Assembly (NCBI RefSeq): GCF_003574485.1
Contig: NZ_QLIT01000147.1
Coordinates: 1-45,796, forward strand
From: Facilibium subflavum
Lineage (GTDB): Bacteria; Pseudomonadota; Gammaproteobacteria; Francisellales; Francisellaceae
Length of the DNA: 45,796 bases
Reading direction: 5' to 3'
The notes below the pieces were generated by a model. It did no database searches. It saw nothing but the letters and a program-made list of their open reading frames with translations, and had not been told where the DNA came from. Position numbers and translations under genes: made by a program. The first letter of the stretch is position 1. Each line of letters starts with the position of its first letter. Positions 1 through 7,758 of this stretch are shown here, one piece after another.

Positions 1-249
1 TTTTATAACGAGTTATTCAACTTGCCGGTAATTGCTGGGCAGTACCTTGCATTTATCCACTATTACACCAAAATAAATGGCAGACCACCTGCAAATGCTG
101 ATTTTCAAGCATATTTCCATGCTGATCCAGCCAGTGTGCAGCACATGATTATTGCCTTGGAACACAAAGGCTTAATTAATAAAATCCCAAGAACTCCTCG
201 AACTATTTCGCTCGCTGTACCTAAGTGTTGTATCCCAGACCTTGATTAA
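1..249 (+). CDS. LexA-type winged-helix small DNA-binding protein, 5' end off window
   Basis: The reading frame is open to the left edge, so the true start may lie outside the window; the only candidate start inside is a TTG at 22. About 80 residues are visible. The pattern GRPP, then a helix-turn-helix ending ALEHKGLI, then RTPRTISL matches the N-terminal winged-helix domain of LexA and of small stand-alone LexA/MarR-like proteins whose usual form reads GRPPAEADMQ...SVHQM. There is no peptidase domain, so this is not LexA itself; the stop at 247-249 follows a short tail. The family is known from small regulators of unknown target. It lies just upstream of two LuxR-type genes on the same strand. 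Function beyond DNA binding is unknown. Confidence 0.65.
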   Translation, partial: FYNELFNLPVIAGQYLAFIHYYTKINGRPPANADFQAYFHADPASVQHMIIALEHKGLINKIPRTPRTISLAVPKCCIPDLD

Positions 250-302
250 CAGATTTCAACTTGTCAAAATTAAATGGAAAAGGTACTAGTATATATATTC
301 TG

Positions 303-1094
303 ATGCCTTTATATAATATGCTTAATGATCAGACACTTAAACTTATTGAAAATTTTCAAATACCAGAAGCGCTGTCAAACGTTATTGATGCACTGCAATG
401 TACAGGCATAGATTACGCAATTGTCAATGAGCAGGAAACATGGTGTGCACCACTATTATTACACCCTTTTGCAATACGTTTTCACAAACACCCCTCATAC
501 CGTATAAGCGACCCATTTCACAATTATATATTAACCCCATTTTTGCCAAAACTATGTGAGTTAAATCTATTCACACCATTTTCACCTAAATGGCAAGAGT
601 TGTTTTATTCACAAGACAATACAGCTACTTTTCCTTGCTGCATTGCCTATTCATATTACTTACAAATCAATAAAACAATACACCGCTTTGTACTTTATTA
701 TCACTCCATCCATGACATTAAGTATCTTTATCTTAATCTTGCAAACCTTAATCAAATGCTACATAAACTGGTCTTATCGCTTTCATCATTAAGCGTACAA
801 TACTACCAGGATTTTATTCTACCCAGACATATATTACAATCGATCACATTACCAAAAAATTGGTACCAACAACCTGATAAGATAAATTTAATGGCACATT
901 TTGGGTTGACAAAAAAAGAGTTGAAATATTTTACAGTCCTATCCCAGGGTATTAATGATAAAAAAATGGTCGCAGACAAAATTGGCATTTCTACTCGCAC
1001 AGTGGAAAACTATACACAAAGCATCAAGCAAAAGCTTAGCTTTGAGGAAAATTATCAACTCTTTGAATACGCCAAACTCTACAATAACTTATAA
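303..1094 (+). CDS. LuxR-type transcriptional regulator (solo)
   Basis: About 263 residues. The last 60 residues form a clear LuxR-type helix-turn-helix, with LTKKELKYFTVLSQG, then the recognition helix region ISTRTVENYTQSIKQKL. The N-terminal 190 residues are aromatic-rich (many Y, F, H) and resemble the size of an autoinducer or PAS-type sensor domain, but I do not recognise specific ligand residues. Start is uncertain: ATG 303 is chosen, with an upstream TTG at 261 and a later ATG at 318 as alternatives; none has a strong ribosome-binding site. No LuxI-type synthase is visible anywhere in the window, so it is a LuxR solo. Another LuxR-type gene lies 309 bases downstream in the same direction. 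Confidence 0.75.
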   Translation: MPLYNMLNDQTLKLIENFQIPEALSNVIDALQCTGIDYAIVNEQETWCAPLLLHPFAIRFHKHPSYRISDPFHNYILTPFLPKLCELNLFTPFSPKWQELFYSQDNTATFPCCIAYSYYLQINKTIHRFVLYYHSIHDIKYLYLNLANLNQMLHKLVLSLSSLSVQYYQDFILPRHILQSITLPKNWYQQPDKINLMAHFGLTKKELKYFTVLSQGINDKKMVADKIGISTRTVENYTQSIKQKLSFEENYQLFEYAKLYNNL

Positions 1095-1403
1095 TCCTTA
1101 CATCGCTCATAAACTATATAAAGTAGTTCTTGTAAAGCAAAATAATGATAAGTACACATAGCCCTTTTTTTACCAGAAATTACCAGGGTAACGAATCTTC
1201 CATTATTCATGAATTGTTACTATTAAAATAATCTTATTCTTATACAGGCACACTCAAAAAAGTATATTTATTAAACAAAATTGTTTACTATTCAAAAATA
1301 ATTTGTTAAATTAGCGCAAATCATATTATGCTGACTTTCAATCTTGAGAGTTTTTTGATATGCAGTACTATTTATAAACAATCCCAAGGAGAACTAAATA
1401 GGT
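1095..1403 (+). promoter_or_regulatory. Intergenic leader of the second LuxR-type gene
   Basis: This 309-base AT-rich gap has no convincing gene. It contains a short inverted repeat (TTACC...GGTAA near 1170-1192), a T-run near 1161-1167 without a stable stem, and a 5-base dyad ATTTG...CAAAT around 1301-1322 that could be part of a regulator site. AAGGAG at 1386-1391 is the ribosome-binding site for the ATG at 1404, at a somewhat long spacing of 12 bases. A promoter for the downstream gene is expected here, but no -35/-10 pair stands out. Confidence 0.35.
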
Positions 1404-2033
1404 ATGAGAGAAGTCGCTTTTTTTGAAAAAGACAGGAAAGGATTACTTGTTAACATCAATGCGCATTATCTAAGCGATTTAGGTATTCGTGATAGTCAAG
1501 AACTCATTGGTAAAAAGGAAGTTGATATTAAAGTGCTTGAGCCTTTCCATGAGATGCATTCAATCGGCGAGCGTGAAGCACGTCTTTGTCGCGGATTATC
1601 CATACAAAAAGAACTCTTTTATTTTCACGATACAGGGATACAACAGATTATTACTACCCGCCGCTACTTTCCAACTGGGCCTATTGAAATCAGAGGGTTT
1701 TATTTTAAACTCAAAGAAAATGCCATCACCTGGGATGGGCAACAGCTACATATACTTAACTTTTACAAACCGATTCAACTCAATCTTTTTCGCTTTTATG
1801 TACTTGTATTAAAATGTCGCGGTCATAGCAATCAATCTGTCAGCAATATTGTGTGTCGAGCTGAGTCCACGATCCGAAACATTGTACAAGACCTTTATTG
1901 TAGTTTTGAAATTTTTGATTTTGTTACCATTGCTCGCTATTTTGAGCTTGGACAATGGCTAAATGACATGACAATCTCACTTCTAGAAAAGCACTACTTA
2001 ACCAGTTCAACATTAGAAAAAAGCCGTGCTTAA
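1404..2033 (+). CDS. PAS-domain LuxR-type transcriptional regulator
   Basis: 209 residues, with AAGGAG upstream of the ATG. Residues about 5-45 look like the start of a PAS sensor domain: FEKDRKGLLVNINAHYL followed by a GKKEVDI motif, matching the ligand-sensing PAS regions of LuxR-type proteins in Legionella-like bacteria. The C-terminal 70 residues contain a degenerate LuxR helix-turn-helix (LKCRGHSNQSVSNIVC, then ESTIRNIVQDL). The protein presumably senses a small molecule or redox state and binds DNA, but its ligand cannot be read from sequence. The stop is followed after 14 bases by the DotN/IcmJ-like gene, so both are probably on one transcript. Confidence 0.72.
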   Translation: MREVAFFEKDRKGLLVNINAHYLSDLGIRDSQELIGKKEVDIKVLEPFHEMHSIGEREARLCRGLSIQKELFYFHDTGIQQIITTRRYFPTGPIEIRGFYFKLKENAITWDGQQLHILNFYKPIQLNLFRFYVLVLKCRGHSNQSVSNIVCRAESTIRNIVQDLYCSFEIFDFVTIARYFELGQWLNDMTISLLEKHYLTSSTLEKSRA

Positions 2034-2047
2034 ATAGGTTACATTAC

Positions 2048-2614
2048 ATGATACAAGCCTCATCTACATTAAATTTACTTGCAATCCCTGGTAATGCAAA
2101 ATCTTTTGCAAGGCGGCTTACAGCGCCACAGTATCAAAAATATTTATCGAAACTAACCACTGCATCAAACCAGTGCTTTTACTGCCAGCATACACCTGAC
2201 AAAAATCAAACGCTTTATATTACCAATAAAGACCATAACTATGATAATAATGAATTTGACAACCTTGTCTTAAGTTGTTATTTCTGCAGCTATTGTCAAT
2301 TACTTGATCTTCCTTACGGAAAAGATCAGGAAAAACAACATATTATTTACTTACCTCACATCTCACAAATAAAGCTAAATCAAACTTACCACCAGTGGCA
2401 AAAGATGCTTCAATCTAAAAAAAATGTTTTTGAAATTCAAGAAGCACTAACTGAACTTTATGCACTATCTGATGAGCTTATGAATAAATTAGGCTATCAT
2501 ACAAATTTTCAAGATCTTTTGGGGCTTTTCTATCGCCCTTACTACAATCACCCTTTACTTAATAAATTGCGCTGGGTACCTGATTTTGATACACTTGCTT
2601 CTTTTATGATTTAA
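2048..2614 (+). CDS. DotN/IcmJ-like cysteine-rich zinc-binding protein
   Basis: 188 residues. The layout matches IcmJ/DotN of Legionella Dot/Icm type IV secretion: a CxxC pair (C43, C46) about 10 residues before a DHNYDNNEFDNLVL stretch, then C77, C80 and C83 in CYFCSYC, then IIYLPHISQIKLNQ. In Legionella, DotN is part of the coupling complex that recruits effectors, and its fold is an HNH-nuclease-like zinc fold without known nuclease activity. This copy has no other dot/icm gene within 40 kb and sits 14 bases after a PAS-LuxR gene. It could instead be an HNH-type protein unrelated to secretion. The family match rests on recalled motifs, not on an alignment. Confidence 0.6.
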   Translation: MIQASSTLNLLAIPGNAKSFARRLTAPQYQKYLSKLTTASNQCFYCQHTPDKNQTLYITNKDHNYDNNEFDNLVLSCYFCSYCQLLDLPYGKDQEKQHIIYLPHISQIKLNQTYHQWQKMLQSKKNVFEIQEALTELYALSDELMNKLGYHTNFQDLLGLFYRPYYNHPLLNKLRWVPDFDTLASFMI

Positions 2615-2623
2615 TGCCCGATG

Positions 2624-3277
2624 CTATTGTTTTTTATGCAGAAAAATCATGATTATATAAATGGAAATTGAAACATAAAATGCATTTGATGAGAATGCTT
2701 GAAAAATAACAGCACCGGATATAGCGCCAACCAAAAAAGATAAAATTAAAATCAGATATAGTCTTATTTTCCACAAAGCGACCTGATTGTTTTTAATCCA
2801 ATGCGCGATCAGCACGCCTAAATCTGTTGTTGTCCCAGTCATATGAGTCGTACGAATTAACGCGGAACCATAATGCGTTGTCATAGCATTTTGAACACCC
2901 ATCGCCCCTGCTAGAAGATATTCACAGCCCATAATATGATAACGCAGTAATATCATTGCAACAATTACCAGCATCAGTTGTAGCATCAAATTAACGCGAT
3001 AACGATAATCTCGATGATAATACTCGCTCTTCACGATTAAACTGCTAATAATTGCACCAATCAAAAAAGAAAATATCAAGAGCATCATACGAAAGAACAT
3101 TAAGATATCGTGCTCAGCAAAATAGGTGCCTGCATAGGCAATATTTCCGGTAACATATCCAACAGAGTTATGCAGAAAACTCACCAATGTTGCCGCATTG
3201 ATAAATCCGCCATTAAATGGTAATAGTACAGCGGCAAAGTACACCCAAACTGGTGATTGTGGAATTGATTGCTTCAT
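2624..3277 (-). CDS. DUF1275 (YoaK-like) inner membrane protein
   Basis: 217 residues with about six hydrophobic segments. The start region FNGGFINAATLVSFLHNSVGY with VTGN, and the later TTHMTGTTTDLG motif, are typical of the DUF1275/YoaK family of small membrane proteins whose substrate is unknown. It converges on the DotN/IcmJ-like gene with a 9-base gap and faces away from the DMT transporter to its right. Start ATG at 3277 gives the usual family length. Confidence 0.85.
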   Translation of the reverse strand: MKQSIPQSPVWVYFAAVLLPFNGGFINAATLVSFLHNSVGYVTGNIAYAGTYFAEHDILMFFRMMLLIFSFLIGAIISSLIVKSEYYHRDYRYRVNLMLQLMLVIVAMILLRYHIMGCEYLLAGAMGVQNAMTTHYGSALIRTTHMTGTTTDLGVLIAHWIKNNQVALWKIRLYLILILSFLVGAISGAVIFQAFSSNAFYVSISIYIIMIFLHKKQ

Positions 3278-3451
3278 TCACAAAAATCACATTAATGATT
3301 AAACATATGCATCTGGATTCTATCTTCTTATTGATACAATTTGCAAGCCCTTATTGACAGACATTATAAATTGGCCAGCATAAAGCATCGCTTGACTTTA
3401 TGATGTTTTAAATTATAATAATCTTTAATTATTATAATTGGAAAATCAACT

Positions 3452-4327
3452 GTGAAATATCAAACTTTATCAGGAAGCGGCTTTACACTGGCAAGTGCCC
3501 TACTTTATGCAATACAAGCCGCTGTTATCAAACTATATGCAGGCAACATCTCTTTACCCATGATCGTCTTTAGTCAAAGCCTTGTTGCTTTGATACTACT
3601 TATGCCCATCCTTTTATATCAAAACAAGAAAGTACCTGATAACCTCCTTGCAACCAAAATACCGCTTTTACATTTATGGCGTACTGTATTTAGCTTAGGT
3701 ATCAGTTATTTTCTTTTTGCCTCACTTTATTACATTCCACTTGTTGATGGTGTATTACTTGCCAATACCGCACCATTTTTTATTCCCTTTATCTTATTGA
3801 TTTTTGCAAAACAAAAGCTGCAGCATACACTATGGTTACCGCTTGCTATTGGGTTTATTGGCATTATCTTTATTCTAAAACCAGATGGAAAATTATTTGA
3901 CTATCACGCACTTATCGCATTAGGCGCAGGACTTTCAATGGCAGGATCTATTACGATGGTAAGAAATATATCAACGCAAGATAATAGCTTAACGATCATT
4001 TTTTATTATTTTTTATTTTCAACCATCATTGCCGGGATTGCTGCTATGATATTTTGGCAGGAAATCACACTTAATATCTTCATGCTCTTAGCTTTAATTG
4101 GCCTTTTGTTTTTCTTCGTGCAATACCTTTTAGTTATTGGATTAAAGTATATTACCGCACAAAGCTTTTCAGTGCTTTATTATGCAAATGTTATTTTCGC
4201 CGCAATTTTAGGAATGATTATATTTCATGAAGTTTCAGACACTTTATCTATTATTGGAATCCTGCTGGCAATTATCAGCGCAATTGTTATAATCAAACAA
4301 CAAACCTTAAAACAAAAAACAGCATAA
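3452..4327 (+). CDS. DMT-family (EamA) transporter
   Basis: 291 residues arranged as ten hydrophobic helices in two repeated EamA halves, the normal length for drug/metabolite transporters. The N-terminal half has the typical ALLYAIQAAVIKLY and the loop LLHLWRTVFSLG; the second half ends with a helix rich in isoleucine and a short basic tail. Substrate cannot be predicted; members export amino acids, nucleobases or drugs. The start is a GTG at 3452. The stop overlaps the start of the following MarR-type gene by one base, indicating translational coupling, so the regulator probably controls this transporter. Confidence 0.85.
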   Translation: MKYQTLSGSGFTLASALLYAIQAAVIKLYAGNISLPMIVFSQSLVALILLMPILLYQNKKVPDNLLATKIPLLHLWRTVFSLGISYFLFASLYYIPLVDGVLLANTAPFFIPFILLIFAKQKLQHTLWLPLAIGFIGIIFILKPDGKLFDYHALIALGAGLSMAGSITMVRNISTQDNSLTIIFYYFLFSTIIAGIAAMIFWQEITLNIFMLLALIGLLFFFVQYLLVIGLKYITAQSFSVLYYANVIFAAILGMIIFHEVSDTLSIIGILLAIISAIVIIKQQTLKQKTA

Positions 4328-4782
4328 TGACGGTTCCTTCACCCACAAATTTTCTAGAGTTCGCTATTTGTGATACAGGACTTTTAATTCGAAAATTATA
4401 TAATATTCATGCCAAATCACTTGGATTAAATGTCTTAGATCGCCGTGCCTTAGTGCATATTCACTTTCGACCGAAACAAACACAAATTGAGCTTGCAGGA
4501 CACCTTGAGATCGAGGCGCAGAATCTTATTCGTGTATTAGATAGACTCGTTAATCAAGGCTATATTAAAAAAGTGCCTCACCCTTCAGATAGACGTGCTA
4601 ATTGTATTCAGATCACATCTTCAGGAGAGGAGATTCTAAATAAGCTTAATCAAAAAGTTGCACAGAGCTATCAGCAGATGTTAAAAGACATCTCACCAGA
4701 ATCCCAAGAAAATCTACTTCATACATTAGAAACATTAAAAGCAAACTTAGCAGCAATTATCGACGATACTGATACCGTGTAA
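4327..4782 (+). CDS. MarR-family transcriptional regulator
   Basis: 151 residues with a winged helix-turn-helix: the recognition region LEIEAQNLIRVLDRLVNQG is followed by the wing motif HPSDRRANCIQITSSG, diagnostic for MarR. Flanking helices would form the dimer interface. Its ATG overlaps the stop of the DMT transporter gene by one base (TAATG). MarR proteins commonly repress a neighbouring exporter and are released by a phenolic or other small ligand; control of the preceding transporter is inferred from this arrangement, not from a visible operator. Confidence 0.88.
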   Translation: MTVPSPTNFLEFAICDTGLLIRKLYNIHAKSLGLNVLDRRALVHIHFRPKQTQIELAGHLEIEAQNLIRVLDRLVNQGYIKKVPHPSDRRANCIQITSSGEEILNKLNQKVAQSYQQMLKDISPESQENLLHTLETLKANLAAIIDDTDTV

Positions 4783-4863
4783 CTTTCCGCTTTTTTGCAT
4801 TTTATGGAAATTTGCCAAGCTTTGATCTACATTTAATAGACATACCGAAAAGCAACAATAACC

Positions 4864-6297
4864 ATGCATGAGCAAACAAGTTATCTGCCACCAATGTTAA
4901 AAATATGGTTTGGCATTATTATCGCAACCATTGTTTATGTTGCTGCTATCTATGCACCATTTGGAACATTCACACCGGCAGGAAAACATACTTTTGCTGT
5001 TTTTTGTGTTGCTGCGTTTTTATGGATTAGTAACACCTTCCCCTTGGCAGTAACTGGTATTATTGTGCTTGTTCTATTGCCTTTATCAAAAACAATTTCT
5101 GCCAACGATATTTATAGCTATTTTGGAAATTCAGCTATTTTTTTTGTACTGGGTGCTTTTATTCTTGCAAGTCCTATTATGCGCTCAGGCTTAAGTAAAC
5201 GCATCGCAATTTCTATTATTGCCAAATTTGGGAAAGGCCCCAAAAGGCTTGTTGGCTCGATCTTCTTTTTATCTAGCTCTTTGGCTTTTTTTATTAGTGA
5301 GCATGCCGTAGCCGCTATTCTTTTACCCATCGTATTAGAAATCGTTAATGCTGCAAATGTTGGTAAAAGAAGTCGCTTTGCATTTGCTTCATATATGGCC
5401 ATGGCATGGGGTGCTATGATTGGAGGTTGTGCAACACTTTTAGGTGGTGCTCGAGCGCCACTTGCACTTGGCATCCTGCAAGATACTTTTTCTTATCACA
5501 CCAAAATGGGAAACTATAGTGAAATAAGCTTTGTTCAGTGGACTTTCTGGGTAATCCCGATTGTGATCGGTGTCTTAGCCGTTGCTTGTTGTTTTTCTTT
5601 GATGATTGTACACAAAAGTAAGGTGGATATTGCCAAGGCAAGACTCACATTAATGAGGCATAAGCAACAAATTGGTAAGATTAGCAAACGGGAAGTCCTC
5701 ACTTTACTCACCGTATTAATCACCATTATGCTGTGGGTTGGATATGGTAATCAGCTGGGATTAGACTGGATTGCACTTTTTGGCGTTATCCTTGCCTTTA
5801 GCATTAAAATCACGGATTGGAAAGAAGTAGAAAAAGATGTCCAATGGGGCGTTATTATTATGTATGGTAGTGCGATTGCTTTAAGTGTTGCACTGCGTAA
5901 CACAGGTGCTGCACATCAGATTGTACTATTAATCATTAATCTTGGTATTCAATCCCCTTTTATTATTCTAATTTTACTTATTATACTAGCCGCCATTTTA
6001 ACAGAGCTTATGAGCAATGCTGCATCTGTTGCTGTTCTATTACCCATAGGGCTTGCACTGTCCGTTGAATATGGTATTGATCCACGCGTTGTCACACTGG
6101 CGATTGCAACAAGTGCAGGGCTTACTTTTATGTTACCTGTTAGCACCCCTGCAATGGCTTTAACCGTTACTTCAGATTATGTAAGGCTTCATGAAGCAAT
6201 GCTATGGGGCATTATTTTAAAAATTGCAGGTGTGATTCTTATTATTGCAGTTGCTGCTATTTACTGGCCTTTGACTGGATTAAGCCTGACTATTTAA
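4864..6297 (+). CDS. DASS/SLC13-family anion transporter
   Basis: 477 residues with about 12 membrane segments. The sequence matches the divalent anion:sodium symporter family: an early FPLAVTGIIVLVLLPL segment, the internal SEHAVAAILLPIV helix hairpin and the second related hairpin ELMSNAASVAVLLPI, which in this family form the substrate and sodium sites. Family members carry C4-dicarboxylates, citrate, sulfate or phosphate; substrate is not assigned here. It is preceded by an 81-base gap after the MarR gene and may have its own promoter. Length is as expected. Confidence 0.85.
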   Translation: MHEQTSYLPPMLKIWFGIIIATIVYVAAIYAPFGTFTPAGKHTFAVFCVAAFLWISNTFPLAVTGIIVLVLLPLSKTISANDIYSYFGNSAIFFVLGAFILASPIMRSGLSKRIAISIIAKFGKGPKRLVGSIFFLSSSLAFFISEHAVAAILLPIVLEIVNAANVGKRSRFAFASYMAMAWGAMIGGCATLLGGARAPLALGILQDTFSYHTKMGNYSEISFVQWTFWVIPIVIGVLAVACCFSLMIVHKSKVDIAKARLTLMRHKQQIGKISKREVLTLLTVLITIMLWVGYGNQLGLDWIALFGVILAFSIKITDWKEVEKDVQWGVIIMYGSAIALSVALRNTGAAHQIVLLIINLGIQSPFIILILLIILAAILTELMSNAASVAVLLPIGLALSVEYGIDPRVVTLAIATSAGLTFMLPVSTPAMALTVTSDYVRLHEAMLWGIILKIAGVILIIAVAAIYWPLTGLSLTI

Positions 6298-6416
6298 TAT
6301 CTTTTAGCTTGCCTTATTTACCTACTATTAACAACAAGAATGGTATATAAAAAGTGGTATAAAATAGTTTATAAGCCATATATAATCATCGTTAAATCAA
6401 TCTATCTATATTTATT

Positions 6417-7382
6417 ATGAACGATACACTCCTTGGCATAGTAAAATTATTAAACGATCATGACTATATTGATGGCAATAGTATTGGTGCAAAGTTAAAT
6501 ATCACACGGGCGGCAGTCTGGAAAAATATCCACCAGTTACAACAGCAATATGGTATTGCAATTCGCGCAAGTAAAGCCAAAGGCTATAAACTGCAACAAC
6601 CCTTAATTTTGTTAGACCAGGATAAAATCAAACAAAAGCTTATCCATGAACAAGTAAAACTTGAATGCTTTAATAGCATCGACTCTACTAATCGTTATCT
6701 TCAAGATATTAATGATGATACTTATTTATATCATATTTGCCTGGCTGAGCACCAAAGCAAAGGCAAAGGACGCTTTAGCCGATCCTGGTCATCTCCTTTT
6801 GGCCAAAATATCTATTTATCGCTTAAAACAAATCTTACTAAAGACATGAGTGAGCTTTCAGGTTTAAGTCTTTCGATTGCCACTGTCATTGCCAACGTGA
6901 TTCATAAAGACTTTCCCATACTAAACCCTAAGATAAAATGGCCAAATGACATTTATCTAAATGACAGCAAACTATCGGGGGTTTTAATCGAAGTCAAGGC
7001 TGAATCTAACTATCAAAGTCAGGTTATTATTGGTATTGGGCTTAATGTGAATATGACTCAGCAAAATGAAATTAATCAAGAATGGATCTCACTTTTAAAG
7101 GCCACAGGAGCCACTGTTGACCGTAATCAACTTGCCACCCACTTAATCAACGCTTTGATTGATGCACTTATTGTATTTCAAAATAAAGGTTTCACTCCAT
7201 TTATCGATGCATATCAATCACTTGATTATCTTACTGGCAAAACAATTTCACTTAGCCTACCCAATAACACGATTATCACCGGCATCTGCCATGGGATCAA
7301 TCAGCATGGTCATATTATGCTTAAAAAGAATGATAAAATACACACCTTTGCTTCAGGTGAAGCGTCTTGCTATCAATCATAA
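6417..7382 (+). CDS. birA: Bifunctional biotin-protein ligase / biotin operon repressor BirA
   Basis: 321 residues, the E. coli BirA length. The N-terminal 60 residues are a helix-turn-helix (IGAKLNITRAAVWKNIHQL), so the protein should bind DNA as well as ligate biotin. The catalytic core shows the biotinyl-AMP loop KGKGRFSRSWSSPFGQN at about residues 117-133, KWPNDIYLNDSKLSGVLIE, and a C-terminal SH3-like domain. It attaches biotin to the carrier domain of acetyl-CoA carboxylase in the cytoplasm. No bio genes or obvious BirA operator are in the window. The ATG at 6417 has no strong ribosome-binding site. Confidence 0.95.
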   Translation: MNDTLLGIVKLLNDHDYIDGNSIGAKLNITRAAVWKNIHQLQQQYGIAIRASKAKGYKLQQPLILLDQDKIKQKLIHEQVKLECFNSIDSTNRYLQDINDDTYLYHICLAEHQSKGKGRFSRSWSSPFGQNIYLSLKTNLTKDMSELSGLSLSIATVIANVIHKDFPILNPKIKWPNDIYLNDSKLSGVLIEVKAESNYQSQVIIGIGLNVNMTQQNEINQEWISLLKATGATVDRNQLATHLINALIDALIVFQNKGFTPFIDAYQSLDYLTGKTISLSLPNNTIITGICHGINQHGHIMLKKNDKIHTFASGEASCYQS

Positions 7383-7417
7383 GCACATAGAAAATTAAGG
7401 GCTAAAATCTGGCACAA

Positions 7418-7756
7418 TTAAAACGCTGCTTGAATCCAGTCAAGTTTATCTGCTGTGATAGAAATCACATCAAAGCGACATGGCAAGCACTGATATTTAA
7501 CATTTTTTTGTAGAAAAATCATACTTGCCTTGCGAATTTTTTGCTGCTTTTGATAGGTCACCATTTCCAGCGCCGTACCAAATTGTCCATTTTTTCGCTG
7601 CTTAACCTCAACAAATAGCAGCTGATTTTCTAAGCGCCCAATTAAATCAATTTCGCCCAGTGGCGTTGTGAAATTTCTCTGAATCAGGCAAAATCCTTTT
7701 GTTTGCAAAAACTGCAATGCTTTTTCTTCTGCTTGAGCGCCAATTTTATTACTCAT
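7418..7756 (-). CDS. yraN: YraN/UPF0102 family nuclease-fold protein
   Basis: 112 residues, the usual family size. The order GAQAEEKALQFL, then LGEIDLIGR, then LLFVEVKQRK gives the E, D and ExK residues of the restriction-endonuclease fold shared with Holliday-junction resolvases. Cellular function is not firmly known; a role in DNA processing is assumed. The gene starts 3 bases after the stop of prlC on the same strand, so it is almost certainly co-transcribed with it. Confidence 0.9.
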   Translation of the reverse strand: MSNKIGAQAEEKALQFLQTKGFCLIQRNFTTPLGEIDLIGRLENQLLFVEVKQRKNGQFGTALEMVTYQKQQKIRKASMIFLQKNVKYQCLPCRFDVISITADKLDWIQAAF

Positions 7757-7758
7757 GT

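Noticed and set aside
1150-1175. T-run near 1161 as a terminator
   Set aside because: There is no stable stem before it.
5118-5474. Long minus-strand frames inside the DASS transporter gene
   Set aside because: They run opposite to a clear transporter gene and have no recognisable motif; they are shadows of its hydrophobic codons.
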